From positions 124,001 through 188,000 of the forward strand of contig CANMRV010000006.1 of NCBI GenBank assembly GCA_947500435.1: a stretch of DNA of 64,000 bases, written 5' to 3'. Origin of the DNA: an uncultured Flavobacteriaceae bacterium. GTDB lineage: Bacteria > Bacteroidota > Bacteroidia > Flavobacteriales > Flavobacteriaceae. Below the pieces are notes generated by a model. That model made no database searches. It was not told the origin of the DNA and saw only the letters and a program-made list of their open reading frames with translations. Positions 8,400 to 16,251 of the stretch are shown piece after piece. The stretch's first letter is position 1. Each line of letters starts with the position of its first letter. A program made the translations under genes and the position numbers.

Positions 8400-9271
8400 T
8401 TCGAAAACCGCCTCAAAGCCGACTTCTTAAAGGTCCACTCAGGAGTACGTAACTCATTTGATATTTCAGAAGCCCCATACCACGGACTCAAATCTTTGTT
8501 ATTGGGGTTTTTAAGTATTTGGATTTCTTGAGCTGGCATATAGCTTTGGGCTAAAAGAAATATTTTTCTATTAGTGTCTTTGTCAATTCCCATATCTACG
8601 ACGATTACAGCGTGCCCGGGAAAGCCTCCTTTAATGAAAACATCTCCTATGCGTATTTCTGCCAATGAAATGGACTTCATTTCTTTTTCTAACGATGCTG
8701 TGCCGGCATAACTAAAAACCATTTCTAGGTATTTCCAAAAGTCTTTGGGAGTATTAGAAGCTTGTTCACTCTGTTTCCAAGAGACTTGATTTCCTTTTAC
8801 TACGATTCGTTTTCCTTTACGCCAATTAGCGTAATCGGCTTTGAATCCGTTGGTGAAATTAAACTGAATGCTGTCGTATTTTTTGCTTTGATAGAGATAG
8901 TCCGCGCGAAGACGCATAACTGCATCAGCGCATTGGTGTAAATCCCTTTTGCCAATCGGCAAATCTACTACAGCATCATAAACATTGTTATTGGGTTTAT
9001 ACTTTGCATTGTAAAAGGTTACAAGAGAACCTGCAGGTTTTAAAGGAAGATTTCTAAGATAAAAAGCGAATGAACCACTATCTGCAAGAACCCGCTTGAA
9101 ACCATAAGGTACTTTAAACCTTGTTGAAATTGAGCTTCCTGCTACAGTAATCTTAGATGCAAGAACATCTTTAGGAATAGTGATTTGGGGTTCTGGTTTA
9201 TGTTGTCCACAAGCGACAAACATCCAGTAAATGGATAACAAAGAAAACCCAACTTTGTGTTTCTTGCTCAT
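8396..9271 (-). CDS. DUF4846-type lipoprotein
   Basis: The reading frame is open to 9379, but the ATG at 9271 is preferred: it opens a signal peptide with a lipobox-like end (MFVACGQ), and the longer form would begin upstream of the terminator at 9327-9364. The product has about 291 residues. The body matches the DUF4846 pattern as I recall it (VPYGFKR, LHQCADAVMRLRADYL, FPGHAVIVVDM, LLAQSYMPAQEIQIL, PWY near the end); GHAVIVVD resembles a Cys/His-hydrolase-type core, but no activity is established. Its last codon overlaps the + strand barrel gene end-to-end. Confidence 0.75.
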   Translation of the reverse strand: MSKKHKVGFSLLSIYWMFVACGQHKPEPQITIPKDVLASKITVAGSSISTRFKVPYGFKRVLADSGSFAFYLRNLPLKPAGSLVTFYNAKYKPNNNVYDAVVDLPIGKRDLHQCADAVMRLRADYLYQSKKYDSIQFNFTNGFKADYANWRKGKRIVVKGNQVSWKQSEQASNTPKDFWKYLEMVFSYAGTASLEKEMKSISLAEIRIGDVFIKGGFPGHAVIVVDMGIDKDTNRKIFLLAQSYMPAQEIQILKNPNNKDLSPWYGASEISNELRTPEWTFKKSALRRFSN

Positions 9272-9326
9272 AAATTTGTTGGAGTATCTTTTTTGCTTTG
9301 AGAGTATAGTTGCTATTGATTCAAGC

Positions 9327-9364
9327 GAAAACCCCATGGGTCTAATTAAGAACCAACGGGGTTT
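9327..9364 (-). terminator. intrinsic terminator of the SIMPL gene
   Basis: AAAACCCC (9327-9334) and GGGGTTTT (9357-9364) form a stem that, read on the minus strand, comes shortly after the stop codon at 9390 and ends in a T run. Confidence 0.7.
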
Positions 9365-9389
9365 TCTATAAACAACCAACTAAAATTTG

Positions 9390-9995
9390 TTAAAGCAGTT
9401 CAAAGGAAACTGATATGTAATAATCTCGTGTATCCTTGGCATTGCCATAATACATAGATTCTGATATTTTTTTGGTGTTAGTATCGGTTATGTAAATTGC
9501 TTTTCCAATTGTTCTTCCGATTTTGGTTGCCATTGCACTTGCCTTGTTTTTTGCGTTATCAAATGCTGCCTTTGCGTAATTGGACATTTGTTCATCAGTT
9601 AATTCTGTTTCAAGCGAAGTGTCAGAACGAGAAACTCCTATAGATTTTACATTTAGAAATTTTTGCATTTCTTCCAAAGATTTGGATATAAAAATGAGCA
9701 CCGTTCCTTCTTTTTCATAACCCAAAAGAGCGTAATGCAAGTTGTCTTCTTCCAAGCGATCGCTGCTAATGCCCGCTTTTGCTAACTTATCTAAATAGCC
9801 TGATTTTACTTCAGACAGACTCATGGTTTGGGAATCATAATATACATTGTTCAAACTAACTATCATTTTGCTTGAATACTCAGGTGTGATACTATATGCA
9901 TGAGAACCGTTTACGGTTATGTTGTTTTGATTATTTTGTGCCATTGCGGTCATAGTTATTAGAAACATTGCTAAACTTGCTACTACTTTATTCAT
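9390..9995 (-). CDS. SIMPL-domain (DUF541) exported protein
   Basis: The 201-residue product carries a signal peptide (MNKVVASLAMFLITMTAMAQ) and a SIMPL/DUF541 body: ITVNGSHAYSITPEYSSKMIV, a central segment KAGISSDRLEEDNL and the family's AFDNAKNKASAMATKIGRTIG helix. Proteins of this family are periplasmic and of uncertain function (a BP26/Omp28-like fold). It is a single gene with its own terminator. The 5' leader on the minus strand contains two short palindromes (about 10018-10034 and 10051-10065). The family call is firm, the function is not. Confidence 0.8.
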   Translation of the reverse strand: MNKVVASLAMFLITMTAMAQNNQNNITVNGSHAYSITPEYSSKMIVSLNNVYYDSQTMSLSEVKSGYLDKLAKAGISSDRLEEDNLHYALLGYEKEGTVLIFISKSLEEMQKFLNVKSIGVSRSDTSLETELTDEQMSNYAKAAFDNAKNKASAMATKIGRTIGKAIYITDTNTKKISESMYYGNAKDTRDYYISVSFELL

Positions 9996-10163
9996 TATTA
10001 TTGTTGTTTAGTTTCACTTCTTCGAAGGAAGAAGCCTCAGGTTAATCTCATTTCCTTGAAGGAAACATTCGTTAATTGTTGTTTTGATTTTTCAAACTGA
10101 AACTTTTCAATGTTTGGAATCATATGTATCAGTTAAGATTCTAACGCTTTATTTGTTAGAAAC

Positions 10164-10589
10164 TTATGCTACCGTCCACATAAAAGAGGCTACAATCATC
10201 CAGATACCAACGATGATGCCTACAATGCCTAATTTACCTTGCTTAGGAGCAATTTTGGTCCTTAATTCTTCAGCTTTAGCCTTGGCAGCTTCATTTTTAG
10301 AAAGAAATAATTTGTTGATCAACCCAGAGCCTAACATAAAACCAAGAGTGGCAGATACGATGTTTCCGGCTAATAGAGTTACCCACCAAATCGGAGCGAT
10401 GCTCAGCCAGTTTAGATGTAAGACTGCAGTGATGATTCCCCAAAAGCCCCAGAAGCAGAAAACAAGTCCTATCCATCCTTGATAGGGTTCTACTTTTTCC
10501 AATAATTCTTTTGCGTTTGGTTTTTTAGAAAGTATCAATGACGGTACTGCGATAATACTCAATAAGATTAGTGTAATTCCCCAGATCAT
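10164..10589 (-). CDS. small integral membrane protein, unknown function
   Basis: The frame extends to 10637, but the ATG at 10589 (MIWGITLILLSI) places the first transmembrane segment at the N-terminus and is preferred. The 141-residue protein has about four hydrophobic spans (near residues 2-18, 38-56, 62-86 and 118-138) separated by short Lys-rich loops, including a charged stretch LSKNEAAKAKAEELRTK before the last span. No enzyme or transporter motif was recognised. It stands alone between the SIMPL gene and dnaG. Confidence 0.65.
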   Translation of the reverse strand: MIWGITLILLSIIAVPSLILSKKPNAKELLEKVEPYQGWIGLVFCFWGFWGIITAVLHLNWLSIAPIWWVTLLAGNIVSATLGFMLGSGLINKLFLSKNEAAKAKAEELRTKIAPKQGKLGIVGIIVGIWMIVASFMWTVA

Positions 10590-10794
10590 AATTTTTGTTT
10601 TTAAGGTTATTAAAAGGTTTGTTTTTCTTCGATACAAAGTTGCGGCAGTTTAGACGCTGATTTCACCCTTCTGATAGCGAAAAATTACTCCCTGAAAACG
10701 GGGGTTGTCTTTTTAAAAGCATTGATTTTAGTGTATATTTACAAGTTCTGTTCGCTATATTTACTCGATAATCGAGATTTGATTGTTCTGAGGC

Positions 10795-10824
10795 TTGCCT
10801 CTAAATTTTAAGGTCGTTTCTTTG
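10795..10824 (+). promoter_or_regulatory. possible promoter of dnaG
   Basis: TTG at 10795-10797 and TTTCTTTG at 10817-10824, spaced 19 bases, match TTG-N19-TAnnTTTG with one mismatch (A to T in TA). The dnaG start is 55 bases downstream. Confidence 0.4.
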
Positions 10825-10879
10825 CTAATACCTCATGGGTTTGCTCAGAGGAAGTTGACCTTACAAATAAAAAGTTAGT

Positions 10880-12859
10880 TTGATTTCAAAATCCACAATA
10901 GACCAAGTATATGAAACGGCACGCCTAGAAGAGGTGATTGGCGATTTTGTGCAATTGAAAAAGTCTGGGTCAAACTTTAAGGGCTTGAGTCCGTTTACCG
11001 ATGAACGTTCCCCAAGTTTTATGGTCTCTCCGGTTAAGCAGATATGGAAAGATTTTAGTAGTGGAAAAGGCGGAAATGTGGTTGCCTTTTTGATGGAACA
11101 TGAGCATTTCACCTATCCGGAGGCAATTAAGTATCTAGCGAAGAAGTACAATATCGAGGTAGAGGAAACCGAACGTACCGACGAACAGAAGCAAGAAGCG
11201 AATGAACGCGAAAGTATGTATCTGGTTTCTGAATATGCACAGAAGTACTTCTCAGATATTCTATGCGAGAGTGAATTAGGGAAGGCTATCGGACTCAGCT
11301 ATTTCAAGGAAAGAGGTTTTACCGATGAGACCATTAAAAAGTTTCATTTGGGATACTGCTTAGATCAATGGGATGGATTTACCATGGCCGCCTTAGAAAA
11401 TGGGTATCAACTCAACTATCTAGAAAAAACGGGATTGACAATCGTCAAAGAAGATACTTCTAACCCTAATAACTCTAAAAAATTTGACCGCTTTAAAGCG
11501 CGGGTTATGTTTCCCATTCATTCGATGAGTGGACGGGTTCTTGGTTTTGGTGGACGTATTTTGACGAATGATAAAAAGGCAGCCAAATATTTAAATTCCC
11601 CAGAAAGTGATATTTACCATAAAAGCAAAGTGCTGTATGGTATCTATTATGCGAAACAGGCCATTGCCAAAGAGGATAACTGTTATCTAGTGGAAGGCTA
11701 TACTGATGTAATTCAGTTTCACCAAAGAGGAATTGAAAATGTAGTTGCTTCTAGTGGTACTGCTTTGACTCCTGAGCAAATTCGACTCGTCAATCGTTTG
11801 ACCAAAAATATTACCGTACTATTTGATGGTGATGCCGCGGGATTGCGTGCTTCTTTGCGTGGAATCGATTTGATTTTGGAGCAAGGCATGAATGTGAAGG
11901 TCTGTACCTTTCCTGAAGGCGAAGACCCTGATAGCTTTGCTAAAAATAATGACTTAGAAGAGGTTCAAGAATATCTTAATAACAATTCCAAGGACTTTAT
12001 TCAGTTCAAGGCAAATCTACTAGCTGAAGAAGCTGCTGATGACCCAATTAAGCGTGCGGATACGGTTCGCGACATTGTAAATAGTATTGCCAAGATTCCT
12101 GATGCGATTAAAAGGGAAATCTATATCCAGGAATGTGCAAATATTATGAAGGTTTCTGAGGGAGTTCTCTTTAGTACCCTTGCTCAAATTGGGAAAAAGG
12201 ATGTTGCAGATGCAGCAAAAAAAGTAAAACAAGAACAAAAGGCCTTTGATGTAGTAAAGAATGTAGTAGCGGTTGAAAAGGTAGACGTGCAATATGAGTT
12301 GGAACGTAAGATTATCGAAATTCTATTGCTTTACGGAAAAGAAGAACAAGAATTTGAAGATTTAGTGTTAAAAGAAAATGAAGAGGGTGATTTGATTTTG
12401 GAACCAGAATCACTAGAAATAAAGGTCTACGAGAAGATATTCCTGGATTTACAGGATGATGAGATTGAACTGACAAATGAAAAGTTTCGAAATATTTACC
12501 TCAAGCTCATCGCTGAATTAAATGAGAAAGAGGATTTTACTGTAAGCACTTTTTTGGCGGATTTAGATCAGGAGATGGTTTCTGAGGTATCTTCAATTAT
12601 GATGGAGGAAGAGAAGTATGTTCTTCACGATTGGGCTCGTAAAGATATTTATCCGAAGGAAAAGGAAACCGTCATTTCGCAACTAGTGAGTGAGACCATA
12701 TTGACCTTGCGATGTTATTTGATTAAGAAGAGAATGCAGACGCTCCAAAAAGATACCGAAGATAGGGGAGAAGACAATCGCGAGACGCTAGAAGAAATTA
12801 TGAATTACCTCCAATTGAATACCCTTTTGAATAGAAAATTAAACAGGGTTCTTTCTTGA
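10880..12859 (+). CDS. dnaG: DNA primase with degenerate zinc-binding domain
   Basis: DnaG makes the RNA primers for replication. The 659 residues comprise the N-terminal primer-template binding domain (about 30-100), the TOPRIM catalytic core (about 260-345, with E272 in EGYTDV and DGD at 316-318) and a C-terminal helicase-binding domain. In the N-terminal domain all four usual zinc ligands are replaced: the CPFH motif reads SPFT (Ser37, Thr40) and YxCFGCG reads WKDFSSG (Asp58, Ser61). The surrounding residues are otherwise well conserved, so this is a native variant rather than decay. TTG start at 10880. Confidence 0.93.
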   Translation: MISKSTIDQVYETARLEEVIGDFVQLKKSGSNFKGLSPFTDERSPSFMVSPVKQIWKDFSSGKGGNVVAFLMEHEHFTYPEAIKYLAKKYNIEVEETERTDEQKQEANERESMYLVSEYAQKYFSDILCESELGKAIGLSYFKERGFTDETIKKFHLGYCLDQWDGFTMAALENGYQLNYLEKTGLTIVKEDTSNPNNSKKFDRFKARVMFPIHSMSGRVLGFGGRILTNDKKAAKYLNSPESDIYHKSKVLYGIYYAKQAIAKEDNCYLVEGYTDVIQFHQRGIENVVASSGTALTPEQIRLVNRLTKNITVLFDGDAAGLRASLRGIDLILEQGMNVKVCTFPEGEDPDSFAKNNDLEEVQEYLNNNSKDFIQFKANLLAEEAADDPIKRADTVRDIVNSIAKIPDAIKREIYIQECANIMKVSEGVLFSTLAQIGKKDVADAAKKVKQEQKAFDVVKNVVAVEKVDVQYELERKIIEILLLYGKEEQEFEDLVLKENEEGDLILEPESLEIKVYEKIFLDLQDDEIELTNEKFRNIYLKLIAELNEKEDFTVSTFLADLDQEMVSEVSSIMMEEEKYVLHDWARKDIYPKEKETVISQLVSETILTLRCYLIKKRMQTLQKDTEDRGEDNRETLEEIMNYLQLNTLLNRKLNRVLS

Positions 12860-12887
12860 ATAAAAAAACCAAAAATATTTTGTAAAT

Positions 12888-12917
12888 AAAAAAGCCCAAC
12901 AAACGTCGGGCTTTTTT
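12888..12917. terminator. bidirectional terminator between dnaG and the response regulator
   Basis: AAAAAAGCCC (12888-12897) pairs with GGGCTTTTTT (12908-12917) around a 10-base loop. A/T tracts on both sides let it serve dnaG (+) and the convergent response-regulator gene (-). Confidence 0.85.
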
Positions 12918-12939
12918 ATGAGACTTTTATCAAGCGTTT

Positions 12940-13569
12940 TTAATATAATTCTAACGCTTTTGCTTGCTGTAAGAGGTCAACCATGTTGTCAACGTTTAAT
13001 TTTTTCATTAAACGTGCCTTGTACGTACTTACGGTCTTTTCATTCAAATTAAGGCCTTGCGCAACGTCTTTGTTACGTTTTCCGCTGGCCAACAATTTCA
13101 ATACTTCAACTTCTCTCGTAGAGAGTTTTCTGAAGAATCGACGTGGTTTTTGCGTGCCTTCATCGAAAGCTAATCGCTGGGCAAGTTCATTTGTAATGAA
13201 CATGTTACCTTCACTTACCTTTTTTACTGCTGAAATGATATAATCAATATCAGAAGCTTTTGATAAGTAACCAAAAGCACCCGCTCTAATAGTGCTTAAT
13301 GCGTAAACATCTTCCGATTGTCCACTGTACATCAACACTTTAATGTCTGGGTACTCTTTTTTGATTTTTCGTAGAGTAGCTATTCCATTAATTTCTGGAA
13401 TATCCATCTCTAACATTACAACATCTGGAGTTACTTTTTCCAAACGCTCAAATAATTCGGCTGTGTTTGAAACAGCGTCCACGACCTGAAAACCGTTTGC
13501 GGAATCCAATACGTGCTTAACCCCCATCCTAATGATTGGGTGGTTGTCTGCAATTAGTACTTTAATCAT
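12940..13569 (-). CDS. NarL/FixJ-type response regulator with Glu at the phosphorylation site
   Basis: The 209-residue protein has a receiver domain (about 1-120) and a LuxR-type HTH (about 145-205, LSTREVEVLKLLASGKRNKDVA). The receiver is atypical: the phospho-accepting Asp is replaced by Glu54 (VMLEMDIPEING), and the second residue of the acidic pair is Asn9 (IADNH). Ser82 and Lys104, the switch and conserved lysine positions, remain. The protein may therefore be permanently active-like or controlled without phosphorylation. No kinase gene is adjacent. It stands alone between dnaG and nadE. I recall similar proteins at this position in other Flavobacteriia. Confidence 0.88.
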   Translation of the reverse strand: MIKVLIADNHPIIRMGVKHVLDSANGFQVVDAVSNTAELFERLEKVTPDVVMLEMDIPEINGIATLRKIKKEYPDIKVLMYSGQSEDVYALSTIRAGAFGYLSKASDIDYIISAVKKVSEGNMFITNELAQRLAFDEGTQKPRRFFRKLSTREVEVLKLLASGKRNKDVAQGLNLNEKTVSTYKARLMKKLNVDNMVDLLQQAKALELY

Positions 13570-13742
13570 TTTTGATTATGTTTTTGGGACAAAAAACCTT
13601 GGTTGCTCGGTCTGTCTATAATTACTGACACGCAATGTAAGGCTTAAATATCATATTCATGAACAAAAGTTGAATTTTTTTTACAAAAAACGCAATTTTC
13701 GTGATTTTATTCGACTTAAACACAACTATTTAGGTCAAAACG

Positions 13743-14531
13743 CTAAATTAGCGTGCTTGGAATCTTACAAATTGGTATGGGAATCATCTTATGTTGATTG
13801 GCAGAATTAAATCTTTTGAAAATCTTATAAACCTCTTTTTCTCGACCTTCAAAGTCATCTATTTTCTTTCCTTGGTCATTCATTTCCATAGCCCATTCCA
13901 ATTCTGGATATGAAGCACCAATTTGATCCTCATCAGTTCGGTCATCACCCCAAAGTCCGTCCGTAGGGGCAGCTTTCTGAATATCATTGTTAATTCCTAA
14001 GAACTTCGCAATTTCATAAACTTGGGATTTATATAAGTCCGCAATAGGGCTTAAGTCAACTCCACCATCTCCGTATTTGGTGTAAAAGCCCACTCCAAAG
14101 TCCTCGACTTTATTTCCAGTACCTGCTACAAGATACCCTTTTAAAGCAGCAAAATAGTACAAAGTTGTCATTCTGAGTCGAGCGCGCGTATTGGCCAAAG
14201 ACATAAAGCGGTCTTCTTCATTTTTTACTGTAGGAAGATTCGCAACCAAACTGTCGAAAACTGGTGTTAGATTTACAGGTTGACGCGATACATTGGTAAA
14301 ATTGGTCTGCAGCCATTCAATATGTTTTGAAGCTCTGGTTTCCTGATTAGGAGCTTGATGAATAGGCATCTCTAAGCACAATAGTTCAAGACCTGTTCTG
14401 GCACAAAGAGTAGAGGTTACAGCGGAATCTATACCTCCCGAAATACCAATGGTAAAACCTTTGATATTTGCATTTACCGCATAATCTTTAAGCCAATTGA
14501 CAATATGGTCTACTACTTTTTCAGTTTGCAT
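13743..14531 (-). CDS. nadE: NAD+ synthetase, ammonia-dependent
   Basis: NadE amidates nicotinic acid adenine dinucleotide to NAD+ with ATP and ammonia. The 262-residue protein lacks a glutaminase domain, so it is the short form. The PP-loop is GISGGIDSAV (residues 29-38), and the substrate-binding region GNKVEDFGVGFYTKYGDG and PTDGLWGDDRTDE are intact. The gene is divergent from gldB, an arrangement known from flavobacteria. A small hairpin (CGCTAAATTAGCG) overlaps its stop codon. Confidence 0.93.
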   Translation of the reverse strand: MQTEKVVDHIVNWLKDYAVNANIKGFTIGISGGIDSAVTSTLCARTGLELLCLEMPIHQAPNQETRASKHIEWLQTNFTNVSRQPVNLTPVFDSLVANLPTVKNEEDRFMSLANTRARLRMTTLYYFAALKGYLVAGTGNKVEDFGVGFYTKYGDGGVDLSPIADLYKSQVYEIAKFLGINNDIQKAAPTDGLWGDDRTDEDQIGASYPELEWAMEMNDQGKKIDDFEGREKEVYKIFKRFNSANQHKMIPIPICKIPSTLI

Positions 14532-14555
14532 GGATCACTTGTTTATATAATCGAT

Positions 14556-14563
14556 TAACTTTG
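14556..14563 (+). promoter_or_regulatory. possible -7 element for gldB
   Basis: TAACTTTG matches TAnnTTTG, 35 bases before the gldB start. Upstream TTG triplets lie at 14 and 27 bases, both outside the usual spacing, so the -33 element is unclear. Confidence 0.38.
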
Positions 14564-14598
14564 TGCCTAAAAATAAACCGAACTAGTCTAATATTAAA

Positions 14599-15585
14599 AT
14601 GATACGGAAATTACTTTTTATGAAAAGACCTATTTTTATCGTTTTGCTAATTTCTCTTGTTTTTTTTGGATGTAATGATACCGACAAAGTAGAAGCCGAA
14701 ATTGCCAAAATTCCAATAGAAGTAAATGTTTCAAGGTTTGATAGGGAGTTTGCATCAGCAAAACCAACTGACCTTCCAAAGTTAAAAGTTAAATATCCCT
14801 ATTTATTCCCCGCACAGTATACCGATAGTGTTTGGGAAGTTAAACTTCGAGATACCATACAAATCGAACTTTTTGATGAGGTAACGAAAGCCTTTCCAAA
14901 TTTTGATGATGAATCTGAAGAGCTAAAAAGCCTCTTTCAACATATCAAATATTATTTTCCTGAATTTGAGGAGCCTAGAGTTATTACCTTGACTAATGAA
15001 GTGCAGTATAATTATCGGGTTATTTTGGCTGATTCTTTACTATTGATTGGGTTGGATAATTATTTAGGTCCCGAACACCATTTTTATGTTGATATTCAAA
15101 ATTACATTTCCGCAGGATTGGATAAGAAATATATCACATCTGATGTCGCCGATAATTTTGCACGTAAAGTTGTACCCCGATTACGAGACCGTACTTTTTT
15201 GGCCGATATGATTTACTTTGGAAAGCTTTTATACTTAAAAGACAAGCTATTGCCTACAGCAGATGACGCCATTAAAATCGGATATACGCAAGACCAGCTC
15301 GATTGGGCCATTGCTAACGAAGAACCGATTTGGAGAAACTTTATTGAGCAAGAACGTTTGTATAGTACGGATGGCGAATTGCGATTACGCTTTTTAGAAC
15401 CGGCGCCTTTTTCAAAATTTGGTCTAGAACTAATAGATAATGAGTCTCCTGGCAGAGTTGGCCAGTATTTGGGATGGCAAATAGTGCGTGCCTTTATGGA
15501 TAAAAATGAGATAACCCCTCAGCAGTTGTTAAATATACCAGCCGAGGAAATCTTTAAAAAAGCAAACTACAAACCCAACAAGTAA
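14599..15585 (+). CDS. gldB: gliding motility lipoprotein GldB
   Basis: GldB is a lipoprotein required for gliding in Flavobacterium johnsoniae. The 328-residue product has a signal peptide with lipobox LVFFGC (Cys25) and the family body: VNVSRFDREFA near residue 45, KYPYLFPAQY, LLIGLDNYLG, PRLRDRTFLADMIYFGKLLYL and NESPGRVGQYLGWQIVRAFM. ATG at 14599 is used; an alternative ATG is seven codons later. It is followed by gldC after 81 bases and is divergent from nadE, the known flavobacterial order. Confidence 0.92.
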   Translation: MIRKLLFMKRPIFIVLLISLVFFGCNDTDKVEAEIAKIPIEVNVSRFDREFASAKPTDLPKLKVKYPYLFPAQYTDSVWEVKLRDTIQIELFDEVTKAFPNFDDESEELKSLFQHIKYYFPEFEEPRVITLTNEVQYNYRVILADSLLLIGLDNYLGPEHHFYVDIQNYISAGLDKKYITSDVADNFARKVVPRLRDRTFLADMIYFGKLLYLKDKLLPTADDAIKIGYTQDQLDWAIANEEPIWRNFIEQERLYSTDGELRLRFLEPAPFSKFGLELIDNESPGRVGQYLGWQIVRAFMDKNEITPQQLLNIPAEEIFKKANYKPNK

Positions 15586-15666
15586 AATATCCTCTGGAAA
15601 TTAAATTCTCAAAAACTAATTCCAAATCCCAAACTATTCGTTCGGGTAAAACAAATACAAAATACT

Positions 15667-15999
15667 ATGGCAGAGTTACATACTTCAGAAATCACTTTAA
15701 CTGTTGGTTTGGATGAAAACCGCGTTCCGGAAACCCTCAACTGGTCCGCTCAAGATGGGGGAGTGGACAATGAAGAGGCCAAAGCAATGCTCCTATCAGT
15801 TTGGGATAGTAAAAACAAAGAGTCTTTGAAAATCGATTTATGGACGAAAGATATGCCGGTAGATGAAATGAAAATCTTTTTTCATCAAACCCTAGTATCC
15901 CTTTCCGATACCTTTATGAAAGCTACACAAGATGAAAAGATGACTGCCCAGATGAAGGATTTTTGTGCTTATTTTGCTGAGAAGTTGGAGTTGAAGTAA
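15667..15999 (+). CDS. gldC: gliding motility protein GldC
   Basis: This 110-residue soluble protein matches GldC (TSEITLTVGLDENRVPETL, WSAQDGG, then a helical C-terminal half ending FCAYFAEKLELK). GldC is needed for normal gliding but its biochemical role is unknown. It lies directly downstream of gldB. In many relatives engB follows closely; here about 4.4 kb of other genes intervenes. Confidence 0.9.
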   Translation: MAELHTSEITLTVGLDENRVPETLNWSAQDGGVDNEEAKAMLLSVWDSKNKESLKIDLWTKDMPVDEMKIFFHQTLVSLSDTFMKATQDEKMTAQMKDFCAYFAEKLELK

Positions 16000-16125
16000 C
16001 GGTTGTTGTAAGATTTATTGCGTTGGTTTAGCGAGTAATTTTCCAAATAAAACTGGCTTTAGTCACGCCGCAAGGATTTTCGTAAGTGGGCTCGTACCAG
16101 CAACTAATTTTATATAGTGTTGGCA
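16000..16125. repeat. structured intergenic element after gldC
   Basis: A non-coding stretch with nested complementary arms: GTTGTTG (about 16005-16011) can pair with CAGCAAC (about 16098-16104), and TTGCG (about 16018-16022) with CGCAA (about 16069-16073). It ends in TGTTGGCAC. The layout recalls long imperfect-hairpin extragenic repeats or an attC-like site, but the attC core sequences are not matched. A short reading frame at 16127-16309 has no recognisable product. Confidence 0.35.
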
Positions 16126-16251
16126 CATGTATTTATTTCTTTATTATTTATACTACCTCAAGGCAACCATTCAAGAAGATTGGGGAAATAAACCACATCG
16201 TTTTGCCCACTTTAGCGAATGTGGAGGAAGATATAAGATTCATCATAACAA

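Noticed and set aside
10084..10482. A 132-residue + strand frame opposite the membrane protein gene
   Set aside because: It is the antisense shadow of the minus-strand gene, which has a proper start and hydrophobic spans.
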